A stretch of DNA of 64,000 nt, from assembly GCA_037043455.1 (NCBI GenBank), contig JAWPHD010002647.1, forward strand, positions 124,001 to 188,000, given 5' to 3'. Of this stretch, positions 9,330 to 20,045 are shown one piece after another (position 1 is the stretch's first letter; each line of letters begins with the position of its first letter). The notes below the pieces were generated by a model. The model was not told the origin of the DNA and did not search any database. It worked only from the letters and a program-made list of their open reading frames with translations. A program made the position numbers and the translations under genes. Origin of the DNA: Cyrtodaria siliqua. Lineage: Eukaryota; Mollusca; Bivalvia; Adapedonta; Hiatellidae.

Positions 9330-9725
9330 TATTGTTTATATTAGCTTTGGGGTTGCTTTATACTTTATCCTGCAGTATCGAGTTTAGGTTTTAGGTTTTG
9401 AGGTAGGGTTTGTGTTATTTTTTTCGCATTTTTACTCTCTCTTCATAACTAAATGTCATGGTATAGTTTTACCCTCATCCAACCAGATATGTTCTTTTAT
9501 TAGTATCACATTTGGCTCCAGAGTGTCTATTGAAAGTAACCAGTTTCTGGAACACTGACAAACGATAAGTTGTTTTTTAAAGAGTTTGATTTAAACTGTC
9601 GTGTATTTTAGTGTTTATTTGTTTCGTATTTGTTATTTTCGTGTTTGTGTACCTCTGATGAAGGCGTAAGCCGAAAGCGCTTGGGTTTTTATAAACTGTA
9701 GCACTGTATAAATGTGTTTTTCCCC
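9330..9725 (+). repeat. Right inverted terminal repeat of the Penelope-like element
   Basis: This is the inverted partner of 7300-7700. It carries the intact hammerhead core and ends next to a (TA)n microsatellite at 9729-9764, consistent with the known preference of PLEs for simple repeats. It gives the element an approximate span of 7273-9725. Confidence 0.75.
9655..9676 (+). ncRNA. Hammerhead ribozyme core in PLE terminal repeat
   Basis: CTGATGA at 9655-9661 is followed by AGGC-GTAA-GCC (stem II with a GTAA loop) and GAAA at 9673-9676, the complete conserved hammerhead core. A short helix and cleavage site would lie in the following GCGCTTGGGTT. Stems I and III were not folded, so activity is untested. 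Confidence 0.65.
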
Positions 9726-9728
9726 ATC

Positions 9729-9759
<31 letters not shown>

Positions 9760-9800
9760 GATTGAAACTTTATATAAAATATATATATATATATAGAATA
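9729..9800. repeat. (TA)n microsatellite pair
   Basis: TA runs at about 9729-9754 and 9776-9795 are separated by ~22 bp. They abut the end of the PLE terminal repeat and probably served as its insertion site. Confidence 0.9.
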
Positions 9801-9878
9801 ACGAACTGTCTGTAGCGTGGGATCTATAAGATACAAGTACAAACATTAAAAAGTATATGTGGAGAAAACTTTGTACAA

Positions 9879-9980
9879 ACCACTTACCAGCGGATTCGAA
9901 CCCGCACCTAAGACACCAACATCGACACAGCGCCTCGCACAATTGCCGGCGCCTTAGACCACTCGACCAACTAGCCAACC
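9879..9980 (-). repeat. tRNA-derived SINE head (tRNA-Leu-like)
   Basis: The minus strand reads TTGGTCGAGTGGTCTAAGG (internal promoter A box, as in tRNA-Leu) near 9970-9952 and GCGGGTTCGAATCCGC (B box and T-arm) near 9907-9892. The arms do not fold into a clean acceptor stem and no anticodon loop is evident, so it looks like a SINE promoter rather than a working tRNA. The body may extend to about 9800. Confidence 0.6.
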
Positions 9981-10000
9981 TAAAAAAATTTGGTTCCGGT

Positions 10001-10300
10001 GGACGGATCATACTAAGGTCGGACTACTGAACGTGTCGGATATCTTCGTGCCTTTCCGTCAAATAACGACAACCATAGCGTATAAGTTACACGATAGAGG
10101 ATTCACTTTACATATTATAGATGCCACGCTACAGAAAGTTCGTTATTCTGAATTTAAATTCTCTCACAAATAATATAATATATCTAAATTCATTGCATCA
10201 GTATGATCTGGCGTCTTTCTATGGTAAAATGTTGTATATACTTGAGGTTATAATCATCTTTATATATATATATATATATGTATATATAAAGACTCTATGT
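10001..10300. other. Spacer with (TA)n tract
   Basis: No gene is seen. The stretch contains a TA microsatellite at 10259-10290 next to the 3' end of the minus-strand PLE, again matching a simple-repeat insertion site. Confidence 0.6.
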
Positions 10301-10319
10301 TAAATTTGATAACTCCGCC

Positions 10320-10350
10320 AAGCTTTAGGACTTACGTCCTTCGTCAGGGC
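10320..10350 (-). ncRNA. Degenerate hammerhead core of a second PLE
   Basis: The minus strand reads CTGACGA, AGGACGTAAGTCC, then TAAAGC. The CUGANGA box and a perfect stem II are present, but the G of GAAA is replaced. It sits just 3' of the PLE at 10431-12110 and next to a TA microsatellite. Confidence 0.5.
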
Positions 10351-10430
10351 TAATTTACTACTCAATGTATACAAGTATAACGGACGTGACATGGTTGTGG
10401 GCGCGTCATAACGTCGAGTGTAATGGCGCG

Positions 10431-12110
10431 CTATTCCTTCAGATTGACGCCATATGGCCGGTATGTTCGCAGCTTACTCTTCCATAACTGCTCAATGGTT
10501 GTCCGGTATTGCTCGTCCCCATTCAGTTTCTCCAAACCCATCACTCTAAAATCACTGATACTATGTCCATCTGTGTAAGAGTATGCTGCCACCGGATTTG
10601 TGTAATGTGTCCGTTTTCGTGATAGGTTTAGCAAATGTCTCTGATACAGCGTATCACCCGTCTATCCCACATATATGTATCCCTGGCAACATCTACAGTA
10701 CACTGCATAAACTACATTGGTTGATTTGCAGGTGATCAAGTTCCTCACTTTGTATGTATTCCCGTTTACATCGGTGAACGTGTCAGACTCCATGATGTAC
10801 GGGCATATGCAACACCGCTTCGCTCCACACGGGCGGCACGTGTTGGACTCCTTAAAGAACTGTCTATTGTGCTTCTTGTGTACCAGTATGTCTTGCAAAT
10901 TACTGTCCCTTCGAAACGTTATTATTGGTGGTTCCGGGAAGATAGCTTTCATTGTGTTGGAAGTATGAAGTGTAGGTAGGTGTTTTCGCAGAATTCGACC
11001 TATATTTGGTAATGCTCTAGAGAACGTCAGGACTAGGGGGATTCTCTTGGTTTCATTTTTAGCGCTGTTGTACTGTAACAATTTATCCCGTTGTTTTGCA
11101 TCTACTTTCTTTAGTTCTGTTTCTACAAACGTCCCATCATACCCTCTCCGTTGCAACTGTGTCTTAATGTCCGCTCTGTGCTTTGGAAGGAAAATATGAA
11201 AATATAGATGTTTGTCAGTAGGTTTTGTGAACAAGCCTGTTTTTGGTGCTCTATGCTGATCCTGGTCATCACATCTAGGAACTCTAGCTTGTCTGGTGAA
11301 TACCGCATCTCTAGTTGGATTCGCGGATGGATTTGGTTTCCGATTTCCGATTTCATGGAACGCCTTTAGTTCCTCTATACCGTGGGTCCACAATCCCCAT
11401 ACGTCATCGACAAACCGCAAGTACGACAATGGCTGTTTCAACGATCTTTGGAACAGTTCAGTTTTCCAGGAGCCCAAGTACGTTGATGCATAATTCATAT
11501 CCAGATGAGATCCTATCGCCGTCCCTTACTTTTGTATGTAATGTTTCCCGGCGAATGATACAGTATTACTTTTAAGCACAGTGTCCATCATAGAAAAGAC
11601 GTCTTCAGTTGGAATACCGTTTCCAATCGTCGGTCGAATGCCTCCTTGGCTGCAATTCGTGCTTCAGTTCTCGGAACACTGGGATATAGGGTTTTCACAT
11701 CAAGACAGAAAAGTATGGGGCCCTCCGGAAGTGGTTGTTTAATGTTCCCCAACTTATTTAGGAAATCCGTGGTATCTTTAATATAGGATGGCAGTGAATT
11801 AACTTGAGCGCGAAGCTCATTGTCGACTATTTCTGCCATCCTCTAGTTTCGTCCATTAACAATTGTACATACATGTAGTGGCATGTCAGTTTTATGTAGT
11901 TGTGGATTACCTTGGAGTTTACCGGAAGTTTCTCCCGTGGATATCATGTACTCTCTCAAGTCTTTTGTGATTGAACCTTTTGTGTACAAACCATCAGCTA
12001 TCTTTTTCACTTTTTTCTCTATTTTTTTGGTTCTGTCTTGATTAATCTCACTGTAGGTGGCGTTATCAGTCATTTCCATCCCGAGTTTGTGCACGTAATC
12101 CGCGAAATTA
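10431..12110 (-). pseudogene. Canonical Penelope-like element (RT plus C-terminal GIY-YIG), minus strand
   Basis: On the minus strand from 12094: a linker and thumb-proximal region, then LFCLDVKTLYPSVP (RT motif A, 11730-11690), KQPLSYLRFVDDVWGLW (motif C with FVDD, 11440-11390), FLDVMTR, YSPDKLEFLD, a zinc linker CRPCGAKRCCICP (10840-10800), and an endonuclease VVYAVYC..GYIYVG (10700-10660) continuing after an in-frame TAG to YTDGHSISDF and the end at 10431. Frameshifts occur near 11588 and 11350. It differs in sequence from the PLE at 7786-9220 and is a distinct lineage. It is dead because of the frameshifts and the TAG in the endonuclease. Confidence 0.8.
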
Positions 12111-12111
12111 T

Positions 12112-13088
12112 TTAAGGATACAAGTTTGGTAGCCCCTGTTACAATTATAGCTGCTTCATTTTGGATTTTATCTATTTCCAGTTTTTCCTAAAGTGTGCAG
12201 GTATCCCAGATAACATCCGCATATTCTAACAGGGGCCTTATAAAACTTATATATTATTTCTAATGATTTACGATCCAGTTGGAATTTAAGTTTTCTCATT
12301 ATATTTATTTTGGTCCATGCTTTTATATATTCGATGTAGGAATGCCAGCTGCAGTCGTTTGAAAGTTTCACGCCCAGTTGTCTATGAGTTGTAACTTCTG
12401 GTATTTGTTGATTAAGCATATTTAAAGGTGGATGTATAGGTTGTTTCTTTTACCAGATATCAATGAAGATTCAGTCTTTTTAGGTTGAAAGTGACAAGCC
12501 ATTTATTCGCCCAGTCAGTTATTTTTACTATATCGGACTTTAGGATATCGGCAGCGGTATTTACGTGGTCAACAATAATATATATACTTGTGTCATCAGC
12601 GAACAGACGAATGTTGGAATCTATATCCGTAACAATGTCATTGATATATATTAGAAATAGAAGAGGCCCTAATATAGAGCCTTGTGGTACCCTTGCGTTT
12701 ATGAAAAGCCACTCCTATTTAGCACAAGGAACTATAACGCATTGGCGTCTATTTTCTAGATAATTGGAAAACCAGTTTATAAATGCATCCGACATACCAG
12801 CAGATTTAAGTTTCGCTAAAAGAGCTTTGTGCCATACGCGATCGAAAGCTTTGCTTACATCAAAGAAGATAACTCTTACTTCTTTACCAACATCCAGTGC
12901 TTGACAGAAAGTATTATAAAGATAAGTAAGTTGATTTACGTTCGAGACGCCCATCATGAAGCCAGACTGCAGAGCCGATAGAAAGCTATTGACGCAAAGG
13001 AAATTAAATACATGTTTAAAGACTAATCTTTCCAAAACTTTGTTTATATTACTTGAAAGAGAGATAGGACGGTAGTTATTAACAGATG
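12112..13088 (-). pseudogene. Non-LTR retrotransposon RT fragment (CR1/jockey-like), minus strand
   Basis: Minus-strand blocks in order: NNYRPISLSS near 13085, FLSALQSGFM, RVIFFDVSKAFDRVWHKALL (motif A, 12890-12830), [20 protein letters not shown] (12700-12640), [10 protein letters not shown] (motif C, 12610-12580) and a thumb region NIMRKLKFQLDRKSLEIIY (12300-12250). Two or more frameshifts separate these blocks. It joins the PLE at ~12110 and a plus-strand LINE at ~13089. I cannot assign the clade firmly by eye. Confidence 0.75.
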
Positions 13089-13629
13089 ATGGATCACCGT
13101 TCCCCCAGTCGGTGGTGGGGTGATAAGAATCAACCGACTGCTCTTTACTTAGCAGAGGGGTAGGACCCCCAACCTAAATTAACGCACCTGTTGACCGTAG
13201 GTGGCGACCCTGTCGTTGGAGAAGGGAGTGGTTTAGTGGCGTGGAGATCTGGTAGTTATCTCCACGTTGCAACACACCACTTTGGTCTGAACTTCAACTA
13301 GAAAGGCGGTCATATTTGGCCCAATCTGATCACTCGGTTTGTCAGGCCAGCTATAAGAGATCCGAGCTTATTATTCAGACAGTACCTGTACACTGTATCT
13401 TACTTACCTTGTATATTGTTCTACTTTAAACATTATATAGACAGGGTCTTTTATGGCGGTGGCACAGGGGTTAATGATGTATTTCCAAACGCTATATGGC
13501 TATATTTATACACATTTTAGGCGGAACATAAGTGCGGCTCTTTGACTTAAGGGGTTATGTCCGCTGGGTGGTACGGGTGTCTGATGCGTTAGCTTTATAT
13601 GAGTATACCTGATACGTATTCTTGGCATT
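13089..13629 (+). other. LINE 5' region
   Basis: This non-coding stretch begins at the junction with the minus-strand RT and leads into ORF1 of the plus-strand LINE. It is GC-richer than its surroundings. It is probably 5' UTR and decayed N-terminal ORF1 sequence. No promoter motif is recognised. Confidence 0.4.
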
Positions 13630-14298
13630 TTGAATGTTGAAAAATATAAAATGTCAAGCCCGATATCTTACGCATCTTTTCTTAAAACAACAGCAACAAA
13701 CATAGAATGCAGGGATGCAAGTACGCAATACAAACCACAGTCAGAAATTCGAAATACAAAGAATACTTCCTCAGTATCAAATCCAAACAAAAGTCAACAA
13801 ATACAATTTAACAAACCAAAATTAAATTGTTCACATAATCAAACGTTTTTATTTAAATCAAACACAAAATCGGCAAGCTCTGGCAATGTCAAGAGCACGT
13901 CAATTTCTCAGAATTGGAAAGAGGGTTCTTCTAAGACTGTGAAGTCTAGTACTTTCCCAGTCGTGAAGCCTAATACTTCCTCGGTTGGAAGGCCTAGTGC
14001 TGCTCCAACTTCCTTAGTTGGAAAGCCCAGTGCTTCTCCAACTAGGGAGCACAAGGAGCAGCAAAATGTGTCTAACGGCCTTATTGAGCTGCAAAACAAA
14101 TTCGAACAGCTCATGGACATTTCAGAGCCAGCAGCTGCTCTGCCACTTCCATCCTCTCATGAAAGGTTAGTCGAGGTACCACTTCAGCTGACTTCTTCCA
14201 TGGAGGAGGATTCATCAGTGGAGATCCTTGAGTCTCCTACGACCTCTCCTAAATCTAAGGCCAAAAATAAAAATAAAAATCGCCTTAGCGCTAAATAA
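13630..14298 (+). CDS. LINE ORF1-like protein (Ser/Thr-rich)
   Basis: An open frame of 222 codons precedes an endonuclease-coding region by ~40 bp, the usual place of ORF1 in non-LTR elements. The protein is rich in Ser, Thr, Asn and Lys, with short internal repeats (SVGRPSAAPT and LVGKPSASPT) and a basic tail KSKAKNKNKNR. No CCHC zinc knuckles or RRM are visible, so it is either the C-terminal part of a longer ORF1 or a divergent type. Because it is a decayed element, expression is doubtful. Confidence 0.55.
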   Translation: MNVEKYKMSSPISYASFLKTTATNIECRDASTQYKPQSEIRNTKNTSSVSNPNKSQQIQFNKPKLNCSHNQTFLFKSNTKSASSGNVKSTSISQNWKEGSSKTVKSSTFPVVKPNTSSVGRPSAAPTSLVGKPSASPTREHKEQQNVSNGLIELQNKFEQLMDISEPAAALPLPSSHERLVEVPLQLTSSMEEDSSVEILESPTTSPKSKAKNKNKNRLSAK

Positions 14299-15348
14299 TG
14301 GGTATAACTAATAAGATCATTTAATGGAATTGTCGAGGTTTGAAACCATATGATGAAATCAGCTTAATTTTAAATGAACACAACCCTATTGCCTTTTGTC
14401 TTCAAGAAACATTCTTGAAAACAAGTGATAAGGTATATGTTAAACAATACTCACTATGCAATCATATTTGTGATACCGTGGACAAGGCGACTGGAGGAGT
14501 TACGATAATCTTTAATCGAAACATTCCTCTCAGACCTGTTGCGTTGAAAACAAATTTGCAAGCTATTACGGTCAGTGTTACGATGCACACTGGTTAATAT
14601 AACAATATGTTCCTTATATTTACCACCTAGTTCTTCAATAGACCCTTAAGATCTAAATCACCTAGTTGCACAATTGCCATCACCTTTTATACTCTTGGTT
14701 GATTTTAATGAACAATACTACATCTGGGGTTGTAAAGATATAAACGATAAAGGCAAGAAAATTGAGGATTTTTAGCCAAAAACAATTTGTGTCTTTTTAA
14801 TGATAATAAGTCACATACTTATTTACATCCTGCTACAGGCTCTAATTCTTCCATCGATTTAACCATATGCGATTCAACGCTTTTGATGGATTTTTCGTGG
14901 AGTATTGGAGACGACCTCTGTAGAAGTGACCATTTCCCCATATTTCCTGATAATATCGGCCCTCCACTTCTCGGAAAAACGCAACAATGGAAACTTCGCA
15001 AGGCTGATTGGACTACGTTTCAATCTCTTTGCGAGGAACAATCAAAGTCTTCCGTTTTCGAGGATGTCGAAGACGCAACTACTCTTTTTACCAAAACTCT
15101 TCATGATATAGCTGATCAAATTATTCCAAAAAACCTGGCAAATCCAAAACACCCACATAAACCATGGTAAGACGATGACTGCAAAAAGGCAGTCAGCGAT
15201 CGTAAAGCTGCATTAAATATGTTTAACTTGCGGCCAACTCAAACACATTTAGATAATTTGAGAGATTTTCGTGAGAAAGCATGCGTACTATTAAGGATAG
15301 CAAGAGGACATCCTGGAGATCTTACGTCTCTAGGCTGAATTCTCGCTC
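14299..15348 (+). pseudogene. LINE ORF2, apurinic-type endonuclease domain
   Basis: The start WNCRGL near 14330 (after an in-frame TAA) and NPIAFCLQETFLK give the N-terminal APE motif set with the catalytic Glu. SSIDLTICDS and RSDHFPI (14850-14940) give the C-terminal SDH motif. Frames are broken near 14597, 14660 and 15170. The segment after 15170 reads the linker SKRTSWRSYVSRLNSR and stops at 15348, where an inverted LINE 3' end begins. The RT continues at 16393. Confidence 0.75.
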
Positions 15349-16392
15349 ATCTCTTAAGAATGAATAAATGAATGGTGTTTTACGGCACGTCGACACATAA
15401 ATAGGTCATATTGTGCGCAAAAATTGATGAAAAACGAAGAAATGAATTATTAATTAAAAATTAATGTAAATATATAAAGATAAAACTATTAAAAAATAAG
15501 GGATGATAAGGTGTAATATAAAACTATGTATGTAAATCAACGAATGCCCGTCAACGGGTATATAAACAAGTAAATATATATAAAAACACATTATAATGAT
15601 TTATATAGTCTGATCTCTTTTAGGAAATCTAAAACAAGACTAAAATCTACAGTATCAAATAACTCTTTCATAGTATTAACATTGTAGTACCTTTGACGCA
15701 CAGGATCAACGTCTACACATTCCAATAAGATGTGTTTGACAGTTAACGGTGAAAAGCAGGGTATACATTCTGGTAATTGCTCACCTTGTAATAAATATGA
15801 TTGAGTATAACGTGTATGCCCTATCCTGCACCGGGCTAGGACAACTTCCTCTCGACGAATGGGTCTACTAGAAGAACACAATTCTATCTCGACGAATGGG
15901 TCTACTAGAAGAACACCATTCTACGAGTAACAGTTTAATTGGATGGAGTTTATTGTTAACTGACAAATCCCAAGCGGTTTGCCAAGAGTTACGAATATAT
16001 GTGTTAATACAACTTTTAAAATCATTATAAAGTAATTTGGTATTAGATATATGTAAATCTAATGCTGCCTTAGCAGCACTATCAGATCTATCATTACCAC
16101 GTATTCCTACTTGGCTTGGAAGCCAGCAGAAAATAATAGCATTATCAATTATAAGAGAATTGTACTTTTCTAAAAGTTGAAGCACAACTGGGTTATCATG
16201 TTTCATATTACCCAGTGCCTGAAGAGATGAAAAGGAATCAGAAAATATTACAAAATGGTCATCATCAGATTCCTGAATATAATTTAAGGCAAGTTCAATT
16301 GCTTTAAGTGGGACATGGTCCAGAAAATAAGTGGTAAAGGTAATTCTAGTTCTGTAAATCATCTTAAAACAGATAATGAAGAGATTTAACAT
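15349..16392 (-). pseudogene. Inverted, 5'-truncated LINE 3' end (RNase H, C-terminus, 3' UTR)
   Basis: On the minus strand: RNase H blocks (KAIELALNYIQ, FVIFSDSFSSLQALGN, IIFCWLPSQVGIRGNDRSDS), a C-terminal EC..HILLECVDVDPVRQRYY block, a stop near 15591 and a 3' UTR with GTGTCGACGTGCC ending in ATTCATTTATTCATTC at 15350. It matches the 3' part of the LINE at 29590-31515. A small local duplication (CTCGACGAATGGGTCTACTA) is seen at 15850-15905. It separates the endonuclease and RT of the plus-strand LINE and is therefore a later insertion. Confidence 0.75.
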
Positions 16393-17012
16393 CTGTCAAA
16401 GATATTACAAACACTTTGGCAGAAACTTTTCCAAAACATTCTTCTTCCGTCTGAAAATTGTCAACCAATTTTCTGAAAAATAAGAAACTAAAAGAACACT
16501 GTCAGAAGAAGCTGAACTTCAAGTCGAAATACTTGGAGAAATACAATAAACTATTCACTCTCAAAGAACTTCGAGAGTCCTTTTAAAAGGCTCATGATAC
16601 ATCAGCTGGTCCTGATGATATTCATTATCAATTATTAAAACAGTTACCTGAGTCCTGTCTGTCTACCCTTCTTGATATATTTAATAAGGTTTGGGTGACG
16701 GAAAACTTCCCCGATGCTTGGCGGGAAGCAATCTTTATTCCAGTACCCAAACCTGGAAAGGATCACACGGACCCAATACATTATCGCCCAATCGCTTTAA
16801 CGGGTTGCATATGTAAAACCATGGAACGAATGATTAATGAGAGACTCGTTTGGTACCTGGAGTCCAACAAACTGATAACAAAGTATCAAAGTGGATTCCG
16901 GCCCCAAAGAGGCACAACAGACAATCGCATTCGATTTGAATCGTTTATTAGGGAAGCTTTCATAAAAGAAGAACATCTAGTCGCTGTATTTGTTGACTTG
17001 GAGAAAGCCTAA
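16393..17012 (+). pseudogene. LINE ORF2, RT N-terminal half (I/Nimb-type)
   Basis: This encodes AHDTSAGPDDIHYQLL, FPDAWREAIFIPVPKPGKD, HYRPIALTGCICKTMERM, YQSGFRPQRGTTD and ends in AVFVDLEKA, the beginning of RT motif A. An isolated TAA and a frame change occur before 16695. From 17013 the sequence is an unrelated inverted-repeat element. The following RT block (YGIMNDLHDLSLRGRLP) is found at 22045-22165. Confidence 0.8.
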
Positions 17013-17164
17013 TAGTATGATTAGGCGGGGACCCAAGCCTGAAAAAAACGAAAACGTTTACCCGGAAAGATATACTCCTGATTTTTTAAATAATAACAGA
17101 TGGGGGTCTTGTACATATGAAACCACTGTATGAACTTCTGGCATACTTTGCATTTCGTAACAGC

Positions 17165-17335
17165 ATCGCGATTTCTACGGTAACCCATTCGTACCCAGCC
17201 AATATATGAACATCGCTGAACAAACAGTCAAAGGAAAATAAAGAAATTTGCACACGTCCTTTTCGGCAAATACAGTTCCAGTATTTGAAACCTATATATG
17301 AAATATCAAACTACAGAATCAAGACCTGATTATGT
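17165..17335 (+). repeat. Direct repeat, copy 1 of 2
   Basis: Almost identical to 18475-18640 (landmarks GGTAACCCATTCGTAC, CTGAACAAACAGTCAAAGG, CGGCAAATACAGTTCCAG, AATCAAGACCTGATT). The 1.3-kb spacing is compatible with a segmental duplication. No LTR hallmarks (TG..CA ends, primer-binding site) were found. Confidence 0.7.
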
Positions 17336-17339
17336 TACA

Positions 17340-18190
17340 ATTTACTAATTTTAACAAGAGTTATAGACCTTTTATGAATTTTTTTTTGTCTTGTGCCAGG
17401 GATAATGCGATTTTCTTGTGTTCACAATAACTGCAGTAAACGGTTTCCGATTTCCACTAAATGTTTTATGGTGTTAGGCCTTATACCTACAAGGCCTTTG
17501 ACAAGTTCAATACTGAGTAAAACTGACACTTGCTTTAAAGAGTTATTACCCTTGGTTATTGAAAGAATAGGCACATTTTAGCTTGAGTACACACATTACT
17601 TTAGTAAACGGATTCCGATCTTCACATTATTTAGTGTGAGACTTTATATGAATATGAACTTTGACAAGATGACATTGAGCAGAATTGACACATGCCTTAC
17701 TGAGTTATTGCCCTTAATTATTGCAAAAATGCAAATTTCAGCTTTCGTACGCAATACATTAAATAAATTGGTTTCGATTTTCACACACAGTTTGGCGTGT
17801 AACTTTATATCAAACGGATTTCAGTCAGGTTAGACGAGTATCAAGTTATTGCTCTAAATTGTCGAAAAATTCGATCGTCTGATTGTTTCCTACTTTCCTT
17901 TGAAATATCATCAATTACTGTGTAATATTCTAATTGAACAAAGAGGATATCGTCCTCTGACTAAGGAGTGTGATTGTTTTTACGATGATTGTAATAAATA
18001 GCATTTGATTTTCCATGCTTTTTGGAGTAATAGTATTAAGGTCTCGGTTTTGTTTGACAATGAGAACAATTGAGGAGTGGTTTACAAAGTTATCGCCCTT
18101 GATGTTTGCAAATATTTAAATTTCAGACTGAGTACACAGCAACTTCAGTAAACCAGTTCTGATTCTCACTAATATTTAGTTGAAGGGTTT
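17340..18190. repeat. Degenerate tandem repeat (~170-180 bp)
   Basis: Four diverged units repeat the pattern GTAAACGGTTTCCGAT, CACT..ATTTAGTG, TTTGACAA, TTATTGCCCTTxxTTATTG, AAATTTCAG. It has no coding capacity. Confidence 0.55.
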
Positions 18191-18194
18191 TGGA

Positions 18195-18440
18195 CAATTA
18201 CATCATGTGGACATGTCACGTAGTTGTTTTCGAAGCATTTATATTCATATAAGATAATATTATTTACACATATGGAACTAGTTAAGTATGACACTACTGT
18301 TTATAGACAAATCGTTGGAATCCAAAATGAGAACGAAATGTTCAACTCTTGTTGCAGATTTGTTTTTGTTTTGTGATGTTAGAGGTTTCATTTTTAGTCT
18401 TTTACCAAATACGCTTAGGCAGATGTAATCGAAGCCTTTT
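18195..18440 (+). pseudogene. Old Naiad RT fragment (palm)
   Basis: The three-frame reading gives DNYIMWTC, GTTVYRQIVG-like and STLVADLFLFCD, the block around RT motif B of the Naiad family. It is heavily frameshifted and more diverged than the 2978-6730 copy. Confidence 0.55.
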
Positions 18441-18474
18441 ATTATACCTCTTTGTATATGGATGATGTATTAAA

Positions 18475-18640
18475 CAATTTCTACGGTAACCCATTCGTAC
18501 TAAGCCAATATATGACAATCGCTGAACAAACAGTCAAAGGAAAATAAAGAAATGTGCAGACGTCCTTTTCGGCAAATACAGTTCCAGTATTTGAAACATA
18601 TATGTGTATATGAAATATAAAACTACAGAATCAAGACCTG
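18475..18640 (+). repeat. Direct repeat, copy 2 of 2
   Basis: Partner of 17165-17335. See that entry for landmarks. Confidence 0.7.
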
Positions 18641-18844
18641 ATTCTTTTCTTTACTACATATACTTTCTTTCCAAAGAACTTCACCTCAAAAAAGCTAATA
18701 TTTCTCATAGTTGCTATATCTTCTTTACTCGATTTACATCTCGCGATTGAAACTGAGAAATAATAAGCAAACTCTACGAAAAGAGAGATCATTTCAATTT
18801 TGACACTGTTAAGGGCACGATTAGACAATATTAAAGATAACCAT

Positions 18845-19025
18845 CGAACTTTACCGTCCTTTCAGGATTTAGGTAGACGTCATCATAGGTCCACAATCTT
18901 TCCGGCGATCGCATAATCAAGCAAAGCAAAGCAGTGAACTGTAAATAGGTCAACCACTAAACATGCAGTGCGTTGCAAAATAATAAGCTGACAACCTCCT
19001 TTGATAAGCTTTTAAACAATGATCA
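18845..19025 (-). pseudogene. Naiad C-terminal fragment, inverted
   Basis: The minus strand reads the C-terminal ACLVVDLFTVH-like segment and a MMTST-like end at ~18870, matching the C-terminus at 29126-29340. It is degenerate. Confidence 0.55.
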
Positions 19026-19439
19026 TTACCCAATCTTTACCAGGATCACCATGTGACTCTGTCAACGTCTTAGAAAATAGTCTGCGATTACGTCATAATT
19101 TATCACATGACCATAGCTGAAATATCAAAATGGTTATCAGAAATCATCTCCGCGACCTGACACCACTAATGCCATGTGGTGGTTCTGAGTGGTAAACAAT
19201 CGAACGGAACTACGCTTACTTTGGACATTTTTGATGAATTTAGGTTAGTAATTTAATTTTAGGTAGGCTGTTTAGAGCTATGAGATTTTAGAAAGTGATG
19301 GTAAGAACAAAAGCTATACTGCAACCCTATGGAAAACGCAATGGAAGAGTCCATTTTGATTGTTTTAATGGCGGAGTGATATGCCAAAGAATACATTTTA
19401 TTCTACCGCAGTATAATGCTGATCAAACATTAGTGTTTA
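19026..19439. other. No recognised feature
   Basis: Unremarkable non-coding sequence. I see no open frame, repeat or RNA-gene signal. Confidence 0.5.
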
Positions 19440-19735
19440 TTCACTAAAATAAATATTGAATAAGAGCAATAAGCTTATATTTGAAAAGGTTTGCGAGACG
19501 TTTACTGCATTCTTTTTCAAGAAAGTAATAACGACTAAATATATTAATCCAAGTGTTAGCATAATTTTTAGCACAATATTGTGTTACGTGATCTACAGCG
19601 GCAGTAAGACACTAGAAATAGGAAGAAAGTGTGCTTTATTAGGCTGTTTTTGTAAATTAGGAATCCCGTACATAGTTGGAAGTTTGTTTTGCTTTTCATC
19701 TACTTCAGCTTTAATAGTGCTTCATTGAGTTTTAT
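19440..19735 (-). pseudogene. Old Naiad RT fragment, inverted
   Basis: The minus strand reads KQNKLPTMYGIPNLQKQ (compare NKLPTMNWIPKLHK at 4850) and then AAVDHVTQYCAKNYAN (compare LTAAKDHVKLYCDKTYEN). It is head-to-head with a plus-strand Naiad C-terminal fragment from 19736. Confidence 0.6.
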
Positions 19736-20045
19736 ATCCGGACAAACCTTTGCAAAGGTTTATTATCATAACCCTGATTTACTTAAAAGTATTGTCAGAA
19801 CTCTTCAGCTACAAGGTCTGTCACAACGTAAATACTATGGTGACTATATGTACATACTTTTTAAGATTATTGGTCATTATCACATTCATACAATCTGTGT
19901 TAAACTTGTTAACAAACATAACAAAATAGGATATGACCCTATCAATTTGCAATGCACTGCATGTTTAGATGTTGACCCATTTACAGTTCGCCACAATGCT
20001 TCACAATTAATGTTGCGATGGCCCGACAGATTTTGAACCCTATGA
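19736..20045 (+). pseudogene. Naiad C-terminal fragment
   Basis: This encodes GQTFAKVYYHNPDLLKS, KYYGDYMYILFKIIGHYHIH, YDPINLQCTACLDVDPFTVR and ends near a CCTATGATGAC motif. It is the C-terminal thumb and tail of the Naiad protein, more diverged than the copy at 29126-29575. Confidence 0.65.

Noticed and set aside
9879..9980. A functional tRNA gene
   Set aside because: A and B boxes are good but no acceptor stem or anticodon arm folds cleanly. SINE head preferred.
17165..18640. An LTR retrotransposon between direct repeats
   Set aside because: No TG..CA ends, primer-binding site, polypurine tract or gag-pol sequence was found between the repeats.
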